Shown: one piece after another, positions 1 to 8,099 of the stretch
How the letters are laid out: every line of letters begins with the position of its first letter
Position numbering within the stretch: the stretch's first letter is position 1
Source: Massilia arenae
GTDB taxonomy: Bacteria; Pseudomonadota; Gammaproteobacteria; Burkholderiales; Burkholderiaceae_D
DNA length: 64,000 nucleotides
Assembly (NCBI RefSeq): GCF_008014745.1
Contig: NZ_VPFD01000024.1
Span: 1-64,000, forward strand
Direction: 5' to 3'
The notes under the pieces: model-generated
Told to the model about the DNA's origin: nothing
Databases searched by the model: none
Seen by the model: the letters and a program-made list of their open reading frames with translations, nothing else
Made by a program: the position numbers and the translations under genes

Positions 1-1
1 C

Positions 2-97
2 AAAACGCCCGTCCTCGCGCTCAAGGAATGGCAACAGAAGCGACCTGAGTTATTCGTTAAACGCGTTTATGATCAAACGGGACTCGACAGTTATTGA
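2..97 (+). CDS. C-terminal fragment of an IS481/IS3-type (rve) transposase
   Basis: The first 31 codons of an open frame that enters from outside the window read as the tail of a DDE integrase-type transposase (TPVLALKEWQ, then ELFVKRVYDQTGLDS and a stop). The pattern of a short 'TP..ALK.WQ' helix followed by 'P.LF.KR.Y...G.DS' is one I associate with IS481-family ends; this is recognition, not a search. The 220 bases after the stop, up to the tRNA-Lys terminator, hold no gene I can support, and I could not identify a terminal inverted repeat. Catalytic residues lie outside the window, so intactness cannot be judged. Confidence 0.5.
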   Translation, partial: KTPVLALKEWQQKRPELFVKRVYDQTGLDSY

Positions 98-317
98 CGA
101 TATCGATTTGATCCAGGTACTCAGGCTTCGTACAACAATTCCATGTCGAGTCGTAATGACGATTTATCTCAGGAAGCCATACTACTCGACGATAATGAAC
201 ATTCCGACGGCTGACATCGTCGCAGAGGTAAATCGATGATCGGACGAGGGAATAGGCACGCTTATGACGACGAACGCGTCATGAAAACGTAAGTGGAGGC
301 GGCGGAAAACACGAAAA

Positions 318-348
318 CAAAAAAGGCGTCACGATCTCGTAACGCCTT
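318..348 (-). terminator. Intrinsic terminator of tRNA-Lys
   Basis: An inverted repeat AAGGCGT/ACGCCTT, extended by ACGA/TCGT with one mismatch, is followed on the minus strand by a run of six T. It lies about 20 bases beyond the 3' CCA end of the tRNA-Lys gene. Confidence 0.8.
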
Positions 349-367
349 CTTTTGCTGCAACATATTC

Positions 368-443
368 TGGTAGGCCGTGCGTGGCTCGAACACGCGACCA
401 ACGGATTAAAAGTCCGCTGCTCTACCAACTGAGCTAACGACCC
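368..443 (-). tRNA. tRNA-Lys (anticodon UUU)
   Basis: The minus strand folds as a 76-base tRNA with encoded CCA. The 5' end reads GGGTCGTTAGCTCAG, the anticodon loop is CTTTTAA and the T arm contains GTTCGAG. The CUUUUAA loop gives a UUU anticodon, reading AAA and AAG lysine codons. It stands alone, with its own -10 box and terminator. Confidence 0.97.
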
Positions 444-454
444 GAAGAGGCAGC

Positions 455-460
455 ATTATA
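455..460 (-). promoter_or_regulatory. -10 box of the tRNA-Lys promoter
   Basis: A perfect TATAAT on the minus strand sits 11 bases upstream of the mature tRNA 5' end. No good -35 hexamer is visible 16 to 18 bases further upstream, so only the -10 element is called. Confidence 0.6.
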
Positions 461-516
461 GCGGGCGATTGCGGTTTGCGCTAGGGTGGCCCAACATTTT
501 CGACACAAGCCCCCGC

Positions 517-2313
517 TCACGCCAGCGCCGACGTGACCTTCAACACTTCATCCGCCGTCGTCACCCCTTCGACCACCTTCATGGCCCCAGCAATGCGCAG
601 CGGCTTCATCCCATCCTTCACACTCTGCTCACGCAAGGTCCGCATCTCTCCCGATTCACGAATCAAACGCCCGAACCCTTCGCTCACGGTCAGCAACTCA
701 TAAATGCCGGTCCGTCCCCGATACCCGGTCTGCCGGCATTCCGGACACCCCACCGCCCGATACACGGTCGCAGGCTTTGCGATCTTCCACGCCCCGCCTA
801 TGCTATCCCACACCTCATCGCTCATTTCCCCGCCCGGCGCCTTGCACACAGGGCAGAGCGTACGCACCAGCCGCTGCGCCATCACGCCGATCAGGGTCGC
901 CTCCAGCAGATAATCCGGCACGCCCAATTCCAGCAGGCGCACCACCGCCGACGGCGCATCGTTGGTATGCAGCGTCGAAAACACCAGGTGTCCCGTCAAC
1001 GCCGCCTGGATCGCCATCTCGGCCGTTTCCAGGTCGCGGATCTCGCCCACCATGATGATGTCGGGGTCCTGCCGCATCAGCGAACGCACGCCGTCGGCAA
1101 ATGACAGGTCGATCCCCGGCTGCACCTGCATCTGGTTGAATGCCGGTTCGACCATCTCGATCGGATCCTCGACCGTGCACACATTCACTTCGCTGGTCGC
1201 CAGCGCCTTGAGCGTCGTGTAAAGCGTCGTGGTCTTGCCCGATCCTGTCGGTCCGGTCACGAGAATGATGCCGTGCGGGCGCTTCGTCAGCCCATCCCAG
1301 CGCTGCGCATCGTCGGGCGGGAATCCCAGTTCCGGCAGGGTCTTGACGACGACGTCCGGATCGAAGATACGCATCACCAGCTTTTCGCCGAACGCGGTCG
1401 GCATCGTCGATAGCCGTAATTCGACTTCCTGCCCGCCCGCGGTGCGCGTCTTGATGCGGCCATCCTGCGGCCGGCGTTTTTCGATCACGTCCATCCGCCC
1501 CAGCAGCTTGATGCGCGCGGTCATCGCGATCATCACCGCCGCCGGCACCTGATAGACCTGGTGCAGCACGCCATCGATTCGAAAACGCACGGTCGCGAAT
1601 TCGCGCTTGGGTTCGAGGTGGATATCCGAGGCGCGCTGCTCGAAGGCATAGCCCCACAGCCAGTCGACGATATTGACGATGTGCTGGTCGTTGGCGTCGA
1701 ATTGCTTGTTCGATTTTCCCAGCTCGACCAGTTGCTCGAAGTTGTTGCGCATCGCGACGTCCTGCCCGCTGCTGCGGCTCGCGTCGCGAATCGATTTGGC
1801 CAGCGCGAAGAACTGCGAAATGTATTGGGCGATGTCGAGCGGACTGGCCAATACGAGCTCGATGCGGCGGCGCGAGACCTTGGCGATCTCGGCTTCCCAT
1901 TCGGTCAGCGCCGGATCGGCCGTCGCCACCACCAAGGTGGTCGGCGTCATCTCCACCGGCAGGATATTGAAGCGCGCCGCATAGCTGGCCGACATCACGT
2001 CCGCCACCTTGGTGAAATCGATCTTGAGCGGATCGATGCGTATGAAAGGCAGGCCGACCTTGGCCGCGCACCATTCGGTCAGCACATCCAGCGTCAGCAA
2101 CCGGTGCGGCGGCAGGTGTGACACCAGTTTGCACTGCGCCACCGCCGTCAGCGGATGCATGATGCCCGGCGCGTTCTTCATTATTCCCTGGGCCTGGGCG
2201 AAATCGGCTTTGACTTTATCCTTGGTGACGATCCCGTCGGCCAGCAGCCACGAGAAAATCGATTGCAGGTCGAGCTTGCGCAGGCTGGCGGGTTTTTGCG
2301 GGATGGCGTTCAC
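517..2313 (-). CDS. GspE/PilB-family secretion ATPase
   Basis: Hexameric AAA+-like ATPase of the type that powers type II secretion or type IV pilus assembly at the inner membrane. About 598 residues: an N-terminal GspE_N/MshEN-like region (to about residue 150), then the ATPase core with Walker A GPTGSGKTTT near residue 354, a Walker B/Asp box around 'DPDIIMVGEIRD' near 418, and a zinc tetracysteine CPVC...CPEC between about 488 and 526. I chose a GTG start 19 bases after the upstream gene's stop, because the longer frame reads back into that gene. No other secretion or pilus gene is nearby, so GspE versus PilB cannot be decided and no symbol is given. Confidence 0.88.
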   Translation of the reverse strand: MNAIPQKPASLRKLDLQSIFSWLLADGIVTKDKVKADFAQAQGIMKNAPGIMHPLTAVAQCKLVSHLPPHRLLTLDVLTEWCAAKVGLPFIRIDPLKIDFTKVADVMSASYAARFNILPVEMTPTTLVVATADPALTEWEAEIAKVSRRRIELVLASPLDIAQYISQFFALAKSIRDASRSSGQDVAMRNNFEQLVELGKSNKQFDANDQHIVNIVDWLWGYAFEQRASDIHLEPKREFATVRFRIDGVLHQVYQVPAAVMIAMTARIKLLGRMDVIEKRRPQDGRIKTRTAGGQEVELRLSTMPTAFGEKLVMRIFDPDVVVKTLPELGFPPDDAQRWDGLTKRPHGIILVTGPTGSGKTTTLYTTLKALATSEVNVCTVEDPIEMVEPAFNQMQVQPGIDLSFADGVRSLMRQDPDIIMVGEIRDLETAEMAIQAALTGHLVFSTLHTNDAPSAVVRLLELGVPDYLLEATLIGVMAQRLVRTLCPVCKAPGGEMSDEVWDSIGGAWKIAKPATVYRAVGCPECRQTGYRGRTGIYELLTVSEGFGRLIRESGEMRTLREQSVKDGMKPLRIAGAMKVVEGVTTADEVLKVTSALA

Positions 2314-2332
2314 GGTGGCCCTGGCTGAATAG

Positions 2333-3115
2333 TCAATCGGTGGCGAACAATCCCTTGACCCAGGATTTCGCAGGCAGCTTGGTCTGCGCCACGATCTGCG
2401 CGGCGCGCGCCGCGAGCGTGTCCTTGTCGAGCGTGGGGCGGGTCTTGAAGCACAGCGCCACCACATTCCCGTCGTGCACTTCGGGCAGGCAGATCACGTG
2501 GCCGAAGGCGAATTTCATCGCCTTCAGGTTCTTGGCGAAGCTCGGGTGGTCGCCGAACAGGTTGACGGTCATGATGCCATCCTGCGTCAGGCAGGCGGCG
2601 CAGGCCTGGTAGAACTCGGGCGTGTCGAGCACCGGGCCGCGCGCGGTGGCGTCGTACAGGTCGCACTGCAGCACATGATAGGCCTCGTGGTTGGCAGGAT
2701 CCTCGACGAAGTCGAGCGCATCCATCTCCAGCACGCGCAGGCGCTCGTCCTCGGGTGGCAGCTTGAACATCGAGTTGCAGATCGCGATCACGGATTCGTT
2801 GAGTTCGACGGCGGTCACGCTCGCCTCGGGGAACTGGCGGTAGCAGAACTTGGTCAGGGTGGCCGTTCCCAGGCCAAGCTGGGCAATGGCCTGCGGCGTC
2901 TCGTTGAACAGCATCCACGCCATCATCTGTTGCGCATATTCGAGCTCGGGCCAGTCAGGCTTGCGGATGCGCATGGCGCCTTGCACCCATTCCGTGCCGA
3001 AGTGGAGATAACGGACACCGTCCTGTTCGGACAGCGTGACGGGTGCGAATTTCGGTTTGCGCGCCGGACGGCGCGAGGATTCGACTTGTTCGATGGATTT
3101 ACGTTTGATGAGCAT
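2333..3115 (-). CDS. Spermidine-synthase-like (SpeE-fold) methyltransferase-type protein
   Basis: About 260 residues with a class I SAM-methyltransferase/polyamine aminopropyltransferase fold. The nucleotide-binding glycine motif GLGTATL is at residues 81-87 and the acidic end of strand 2 (VELNE) at 103-107. The family groups with SpeE, but the short length and lack of an obvious putrescine-binding N-terminal barrel leave the substrate open. Start chosen at MLIKRK, as the upstream in-frame residues look non-coding. It precedes the GspE-type gene by 19 bases on the same strand and probably shares its transcript. Confidence 0.75.
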   Translation of the reverse strand: MLIKRKSIEQVESSRRPARKPKFAPVTLSEQDGVRYLHFGTEWVQGAMRIRKPDWPELEYAQQMMAWMLFNETPQAIAQLGLGTATLTKFCYRQFPEASVTAVELNESVIAICNSMFKLPPEDERLRVLEMDALDFVEDPANHEAYHVLQCDLYDATARGPVLDTPEFYQACAACLTQDGIMTVNLFGDHPSFAKNLKAMKFAFGHVICLPEVHDGNVVALCFKTRPTLDKDTLAARAAQIVAQTKLPAKSWVKGLFATD

Positions 3116-3194
3116 AAAGAAGCCTGGTGGAATCGCCCTATTATCGGGGGACGGGTTCCCCCGGCGCAAGCTCGGGGATAAGTTCTAAATGCAA

Positions 3195-3219
3195 CAACGC
3201 GGCCTCTTGGGCCGCGTTG
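3195..3219 (-). terminator. Hairpin after the glycine-zipper gene
   Basis: A perfect 10-bp stem CAACGCGGCC/GGCCGCGTTG with a 5-base loop lies about 35 bases after the stop at 3253. The T tract on the minus strand is imperfect (TTGTTGCATTT), so this is a weak intrinsic terminator call. Confidence 0.55.
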
Positions 3220-3252
3220 CTCGATTCCCAACGGCGTGGATCGACAGCGCGA

Positions 3253-3798
3253 TCAGTATTGGCTGTATGCCTGGCCCTGGCCGTTGTAGCTGTCCAGAGG
3301 CTCGACCGAGACGCGCAGGCGCACGCGGTTGCCCGGATCACGGCTCATCAGCGACGTGTAGTTCTGGCCACGGTATTCATAGGTCACGTTGTAGCCGGCG
3401 GTGCGCGATTCGATCGCTTCCACGGTGCGGCATTGCTGCACCGCTTGTTCTTGCACACTGCTGCCTTGCGGACGGCCATTGTTCTGGACGCGGTCGCCCA
3501 CCATGGCGCCGGCGATCGCGCCCGCTGCCGATGCGGCCACCTTACCGTTGCCGCCGCCGACCTGGCTGCCCAGCAGGGCGCCGGCGATACCGCCGATGAT
3601 CGTGCCGCCTGCGCCGCGTTCCTGCTGCACTGGCACTTGCACGTATTCGGTACGGCATTCCTGGCGCGGGGTACGGACCTGCTCGAGACGCGGCTCGACA
3701 CGCACCACACGGCCGAAGTCTTCGAAGTCGGCGGCCTGGGCCAGCGGCAGGGTAGCGATGCCGAGTGCCGAGATGATCAGTTTGGCTTGCAAGTTCAT
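3253..3798 (-). CDS. Glycine-zipper 2TM (SlyB/17-kDa antigen-like) envelope protein
   Basis: 181 residues. Residues 1-22 form a signal peptide (cleavage after ..PLAQA). Residues about 63-101 form a glycine zipper (GGTIIGGIAGALLGSQVG, then GAIAGAMVGDRV), the membrane-inserting motif of the Rick_17kDa/SlyB family of outer-membrane proteins. A C-terminal beta-rich region ends in SQY. It lacks a lipobox cysteine, unlike SlyB itself. A GAGG sequence sits upstream of the ATG. Monocistronic, followed by a hairpin. The function within the family is structural and poorly defined. Confidence 0.82.
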   Translation of the reverse strand: MNLQAKLIISALGIATLPLAQAADFEDFGRVVRVEPRLEQVRTPRQECRTEYVQVPVQQERGAGGTIIGGIAGALLGSQVGGGNGKVAASAAGAIAGAMVGDRVQNNGRPQGSSVQEQAVQQCRTVEAIESRTAGYNVTYEYRGQNYTSLMSRDPGNRVRLRVSVEPLDSYNGQGQAYSQY

Positions 3799-4172
3799 GG
3801 TAGTACCTCGTTGAGTGGTGCGACTTGGTTCGTCGATTCGTTACAGACTTGATGGTACGCCTATCGCAAAAAACCATCGAATCCGCGTGGCAACAAAATG
3901 TAACAGCGAATAAAGCGCGCAACAACTCGCGCCAGAATGAAACCGGCCCCCAATACGGTGTTTTCGTGTCACATATGTACCTACCGATTCTTACAAATAG
4001 GCATCTGAAACTCACATTTGGGTTGCTTCCAATACCACAAAACGTTACCCTTACACAAATCATGGACTTATTGGCGTATAGCAACGACAGCGAGGTAAGA
4101 AGTAGCAGCGCTACCCAGCGCCGCGAGGGGTGGCGCCATGGCGCGTTATTGACAGGTCGATTTGAGGAAAAA
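3799..4172. other. Gene-free divergent region
   Basis: A 374-base spacer between two divergent genes, visibly richer in A and T than its flanks (runs such as TTACACAAATCATGG). The barstar reading frame stays open back to 3825, but nothing upstream of 4173 resembles a protein domain and the best ribosome site is at 4164-4168. It presumably carries both promoters; no convincing -35/-10 pair was found. Confidence 0.5.
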
Positions 4173-4589
4173 ATGAGTTTGTTGATGAGAGTGGCGCCAA
4201 ATCTTGTTCAAGCGATTCGCGCGTTTAACGTTGGCGATTTGCAACAGGAGGCCGGGCGCCTCGGTCATCACTTCTTGTATGCCCACTGCGCCAATACGCT
4301 CACCAAGCAGCAGGTCTGCGCCCGCATCGGCGAGAATTTTTATTTCCCCAAACCGTGCAGCAAGAATTTCGATGCGCTGCGCACCTGCCTGACCGAGACC
4401 ATCCACGCAGCTGGCCCGCAGCCGGGCTTCATCGTGGTGCTCGAGCAGTTGCCGAGCGCTCAGAAATTCGACAAGGAAGCGCGCGAAAACCTGCTCGACG
4501 TGTTCCGTGATGCGGCCGAATTCTGGGCCGAGAAGAAGGTGCCGTTCCGCGTGTTCTACTCGTTTGCAACGGTCCCGCCGACCGCCTGA
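4173..4589 (+). CDS. Barstar-family protein (orphan RNase-inhibitor fold)
   Basis: 138 residues. The C-terminal 90 match the barstar pattern: 'FYFP..CSKNFDALRTCLTE' at about 57-76, where NxDAL is the family hallmark, then a hydrophobic strand with VVLEQLP and a helix LLDVFRDAAEFW. Barstar folds bind and block barnase-type ribonucleases. No ribonuclease partner is encoded nearby; instead purN follows directly. Start chosen at 4173 because GAGG lies 5-10 bases upstream. Such chromosomal barstar homologues may have a housekeeping role; the partner is unknown. Confidence 0.82.
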   Translation: MSLLMRVAPNLVQAIRAFNVGDLQQEAGRLGHHFLYAHCANTLTKQQVCARIGENFYFPKPCSKNFDALRTCLTETIHAAGPQPGFIVVLEQLPSAQKFDKEARENLLDVFRDAAEFWAEKKVPFRVFYSFATVPPTA

Positions 4590-4639
4590 GGCCACGGGAA
4601 ACCCTCCCTGAGGGCTGCGGTTGGCAGCCGGCGTTACGG

Positions 4640-4645
4640 TACAAT
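4640..4645 (+). promoter_or_regulatory. Candidate -10 box immediately before purN
   Basis: TACAAT ends 7 bases before the purN ATG at 4653, so transcription would begin at or next to the start codon. No purine-rich ribosome site lies between. No clear -35 hexamer is present (TTGGCA at 4621 is only 13 bases away). Confidence 0.4.
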
Positions 4646-4652
4646 GCCGGCT

Positions 4653-5294
4653 ATGAAAAACATCGTGATCCTCATTTCCGGCCGCGGAAGCAATATGGAA
4701 GCGGTCGTGCGCGCGGCCCAGGCTGAAGGCTGGCCTGCCCGTATTGCAGCGGTGATCAGCAACAAACCCGACGCCGGCGGCCTGGCGTATGCGCAGTCGC
4801 GCGGCATCCCGACCGCCGTGGTGTCGAACAAGGATTTCGCCACCCGCGCCGAATTCGACGCCAGATTGCAGGAAGTCATCGACACCTTCCAGCCCGACCT
4901 GGTCGTGCTGGCCGGCTTCATGCGTATCCTGACCGCGCCCTTCGTGGAGCACTATGCGGGCCGGATGTTGAACATTCACCCGTCGCTGCTGCCCCTGTTC
5001 CCGGGGCTGCACACGCACCAGCAGGCGCTTGACGCCGGCATGACCGAACACGGCGCGACCGTGCACTTCGTCACCGCCGAACTCGATCATGGCCCGTCGG
5101 TGCTGCAGGCCAGGATTCCCGTCCTGCCGGGCGACACGCCGGACCTGCTGGCTGCCCGCCTGCTGGCCGAGGAACACAAGATCTACCCACGCGCCGTACG
5201 CCTGTTCATCGAAGACCGCCTGGTCATCGAAGACGGCGCGGTGCGCATCGTCGAGTCCATGGATCGCTCCCGGGCCGACGCCATCAGTATTTAA
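4653..5294 (+). CDS. purN: Phosphoribosylglycinamide formyltransferase PurN
   Basis: GAR transformylase of de novo purine synthesis, transferring the formyl group of 10-formyl-THF to GAR in the cytosol. 213 residues, the usual length. The N-terminal phosphate-binding loop is ISGRGSNMEA (residues 8-17). The catalytic triad is visible as Asn107 and His109 in NIHPSLLPLFPG and Asp145 in ELDHGPSV. Start taken at MKNIVI; an in-frame ATG three codons earlier overlaps a -10-like TACAAT. The RsmB-type gene follows after 12 bases, probably in one transcript. Confidence 0.96.
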   Translation: MKNIVILISGRGSNMEAVVRAAQAEGWPARIAAVISNKPDAGGLAYAQSRGIPTAVVSNKDFATRAEFDARLQEVIDTFQPDLVVLAGFMRILTAPFVEHYAGRMLNIHPSLLPLFPGLHTHQQALDAGMTEHGATVHFVTAELDHGPSVLQARIPVLPGDTPDLLAARLLAEEHKIYPRAVRLFIEDRLVIEDGAVRIVESMDRSRADAISI

Positions 5295-5306
5295 TCAAGG
5301 ATTTAC

Positions 5307-6641
5307 ATGAGATTGCCTCCAGCGATCGTCGCCAAGACCGAAGAAGTCTTGCGCGAGATTCTCCGTTTTACTTCGCCAGCCGACGTCACCCTGTCGCGCT
5401 TCTTCAAGGACAACCCGCGCTTCGGCGGCCGCGAGCGCGGCGTCATCGCCGAAGCCGTGTATGCCGTGCTGCGCAATAAATCGTTCTTCACCGACTTCGC
5501 CGGCCATGGCAACACGCCTTCGATGCGCAAGCTGGCCCTGCTGGGCCTGGCCGAGACTGTCGGCATCGACAGCATCGGCGGCCTGACCGAAGACGAGACC
5601 GAGTTCCTCACCCGCATCAAGGAAGTCGACCGCAACCTGCTGCCGGGCCCGATCCGCGCGAACCTGCCGCAATGGCTGTACGACAAGCTGGTGGCCCAGT
5701 TCGGTGAGCAGGAAGCCCTGGAACTGGCGGCCGTACTGAACACCTCGGCGCCGCTGGACCTGCGCGTCAATTCCATCAAGGCCGATCGCGACGACGTGAT
5801 CGCCCAGCTGGCGCAAGCGCCGATCGTGGCCGAGCCGATGCCGTTCGCGCCGCTGGGCCTGCGCGTGATGAAAAAGCCGGCGCTGCAGAACCTGCCGCTG
5901 TTCAAGGAAGGCGCAATCGAAGTGCAGGACGAGGGCAGCCAGGTGCTGGCCCAGATCGTCGGCGCGCGCCGCGGCGAGATGGTGGTCGACTTCTGCGCCG
6001 GCGCCGGCGGCAAGACGCTGGCCCTGGGTGCGCTGATGCGCAATACCGGCCGCCTGTACGCCTTCGACGTGTCCGAGAAGCGCCTGACCAAGCTGAAGCC
6101 GCGCATGGCGCGCAGTGGCCTGTCGAACGTGCATCCGGTGGTGATCGCGCACGAGCGCGATGCGAAAGTTAAACGTCTGGCCGGCAAGATCGACCGCGTG
6201 CTGGTCGATGCACCATGCTCGGGCCTGGGTACCCTGCGCCGCAATCCGGACGTCAAGTGGCGCCAGCAGGCGGGCGCCGTGGCTGAGATGCAAGAGAAGC
6301 AAGCCTCGATCCTGGACGCCGCCGCGCGCCTGGTCAAGGGCGGTGGCCGCCTGGTGTATGCTACCTGCAGCCTGCTGAACGAAGAGAATGACTTCATCGT
6401 CGAAGGCTTCCTGGCCAATCACGCCGATTTCGAGCTGGTGCCGATGAGCCAGGTGCTGGCCGAACAAAAGATCCCGCTCGAGATGGGCGACTACCTGAAA
6501 CTGCTGCCGCACCAGCATCAAACGGACGGCTTCTTCGCCGCCGTCCTGCAGCGCAAGGCGCTGGCCAAGCCGGTCAAGGCCGTTGTCGCCGATGAGGCGG
6601 ACGCGGACGCAGCCGCAGCCGCAGCCGCGGACGGAGAGTAA
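5307..6641 (+). CDS. RsmB/NOP-family RNA (cytosine-5) methyltransferase
   Basis: SAM-dependent m5C RNA methyltransferase of the RsmB/NOP2 class, 444 residues. Motif I VDFCAGAGGKTLAL is near residue 227. The two conserved cysteines of this class are seen in DAPCSGLGTLRRNPD (about 303) and YATCSLLNEEND (about 353); the latter is the nucleophile in this class. The N-terminal 140 residues are helical and may stand in for the NusB-like RNA-binding domain, but they are shorter and divergent from canonical RsmB. The target (16S C967 or other) is therefore not certain. Strong AAGGA site before the ATG. The tail is Ala/Asp-rich low complexity. Confidence 0.88.
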   Translation: MRLPPAIVAKTEEVLREILRFTSPADVTLSRFFKDNPRFGGRERGVIAEAVYAVLRNKSFFTDFAGHGNTPSMRKLALLGLAETVGIDSIGGLTEDETEFLTRIKEVDRNLLPGPIRANLPQWLYDKLVAQFGEQEALELAAVLNTSAPLDLRVNSIKADRDDVIAQLAQAPIVAEPMPFAPLGLRVMKKPALQNLPLFKEGAIEVQDEGSQVLAQIVGARRGEMVVDFCAGAGGKTLALGALMRNTGRLYAFDVSEKRLTKLKPRMARSGLSNVHPVVIAHERDAKVKRLAGKIDRVLVDAPCSGLGTLRRNPDVKWRQQAGAVAEMQEKQASILDAAARLVKGGGRLVYATCSLLNEENDFIVEGFLANHADFELVPMSQVLAEQKIPLEMGDYLKLLPHQHQTDGFFAAVLQRKALAKPVKAVVADEADADAAAAAAADGE

Positions 6642-6650
6642 GGAGTTCCG

Positions 6651-8006
6651 ATGCCGCTGTCAGACCTGCTGAACGTCCTGCTGGACGATGCCCGCCGTCC
6701 CGCCATCGTCTGGCAGATCGTCGCCCTTGCCCTGTGCGTAGCGGTGAGCTGGGGCCTGGCGCGGCTGATTCACCGCTCGCTGCTGAAAGACCGGGCCCAG
6801 ACGGGCGGCCTGATCAGTGTCGGCCTGGGCAGTTTCAGCCGCGTGCTGTGGCCGCTCCTGACCGTCGGTCTGCTGGCGCTGGCCAAGACCGTGCTGGAGC
6901 AATACCAGGGCGTGTCGCTGCTGCGCGTGGCGCTGCCGCTGTTCATCTCGCTTGCGGTGATCCGCACCTTCTTCTACCTGCTGCGGCGCGCCTTCGCGCG
7001 GCGCGGCCAGGTGGGCGCGGCCTTGCAGACCTTCGAGAAGGTGTTTGCCTTCGTGGTCTGGATCATCGTCGCCATGCACCTGACCGGCATCCTGCCGGAC
7101 GTGATCAGGGTCCTCGAAAATACCGTCCTGCCGGTCGGCAAGAACAAGATTTCGATCGCCGACCTGTTGCAGGGCGCGATCTCGATCGTCGTGCTGATGA
7201 TGCTGGCGCTGTGGGCCGGCGCCGCGCTCGAAGAACGCCTGATGGGCTTCGAGCGCATGCACAGCTCGCTCAGGGTGGCGATGGCGCGCGTGGGCCGCGC
7301 GGCCCTGATCCTGGTCGCGGTGCTGTTCAGCCTGTCGCTGGCCGGGCTCGACCTGACCGTGCTGTCGGTGTTCGGCGGCGCGTTGGGTGTCGGCCTGGGT
7401 CTGGGCATGCAGCGCATCGCCAGTAACTACGTGTCCGGTTTCATCATCCTATTCGAGCGCAGCCTGTCGATCGGCGATCCGATCACGCTGGATAAATATT
7501 CCGGCAAGGTGGCGCGCATCAACACGCGCTACACGGTGTTGCGCGGTTCCGACGGCACGCAGACGCTGCTGCCGAACGAGATGCTGATCACGGGCGTGGT
7601 GCTGAACCAGTCGGGCACCAACCGCAACGTGCGCGCGATCACCAAGCTGGTCGTGTCCTACGACAGCGACCTGTCCGTGGTCATGCCGCTGCTGGAAGCT
7701 CAGCCGATCGGCGTGGCGCGCGTGCTCGAGACGCCGGCGCCGAACGTGCTGCTCAATGCCTTCGTGGCCGACGGCTACGAACTCGAAGTCGGCTTCTGGC
7801 TTGGCGACCCGGAGAACGGGCAGGGCGGTCCGATCTCCGAAGTGAACCGCAAGATCTACGCACTTGTGCATTCCGGCGCGATCAAACTCGGACATCCGTC
7901 GATGGACACGCGCTTGCTCGACGCCCACATCACGAAGGTGGTGGGGCGGACTCCACAGGAAGAAGGCCGGGACGACATCGGGGCTGACGCAAATTTGGGC
8001 AAGTAA
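6651..8006 (+). CDS. MscS-family mechanosensitive ion channel
   Basis: 451 residues. Several hydrophobic helices in the first 220 residues precede a MscS core: a glycine/alanine-rich pore-lining helix (GGALGVGLGLGMQRIASNYV, near 243-262), then the beta domain 'FERSLSIGDPITLDKYSGKV' and 'GSDGTQTLLPNEML'. It belongs to the larger MscS/KefA-like proteins of the inner membrane that release solutes on hypo-osmotic shock. AAGGAG lies just before the ATG, 9 bases after the methyltransferase stop, so it probably ends the purN transcript. Confidence 0.9.
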   Translation: MPLSDLLNVLLDDARRPAIVWQIVALALCVAVSWGLARLIHRSLLKDRAQTGGLISVGLGSFSRVLWPLLTVGLLALAKTVLEQYQGVSLLRVALPLFISLAVIRTFFYLLRRAFARRGQVGAALQTFEKVFAFVVWIIVAMHLTGILPDVIRVLENTVLPVGKNKISIADLLQGAISIVVLMMLALWAGAALEERLMGFERMHSSLRVAMARVGRAALILVAVLFSLSLAGLDLTVLSVFGGALGVGLGLGMQRIASNYVSGFIILFERSLSIGDPITLDKYSGKVARINTRYTVLRGSDGTQTLLPNEMLITGVVLNQSGTNRNVRAITKLVVSYDSDLSVVMPLLEAQPIGVARVLETPAPNVLLNAFVADGYELEVGFWLGDPENGQGGPISEVNRKIYALVHSGAIKLGHPSMDTRLLDAHITKVVGRTPQEEGRDDIGADANLGK

Positions 8007-8099
8007 AACTGCCGTGCGGCAGTAGAACCACGTAAAATGCCCGGGTTATAGGTGTGCGGTCACAGTGGTTGCACATTGAATAAGCCCTTTGGAGACTGA

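Noticed and set aside
3825..4172. Longer barstar protein starting at 3825
   Set aside because: The added 116 residues are A/T-rich low-similarity sequence, while the internal ATG at 4173 has a GAGG site and gives the normal family length.
4146..5177. Minus-strand open frame across barstar and purN
   Set aside because: Antisense to purN, which has all catalytic residues; no protein-like pattern.
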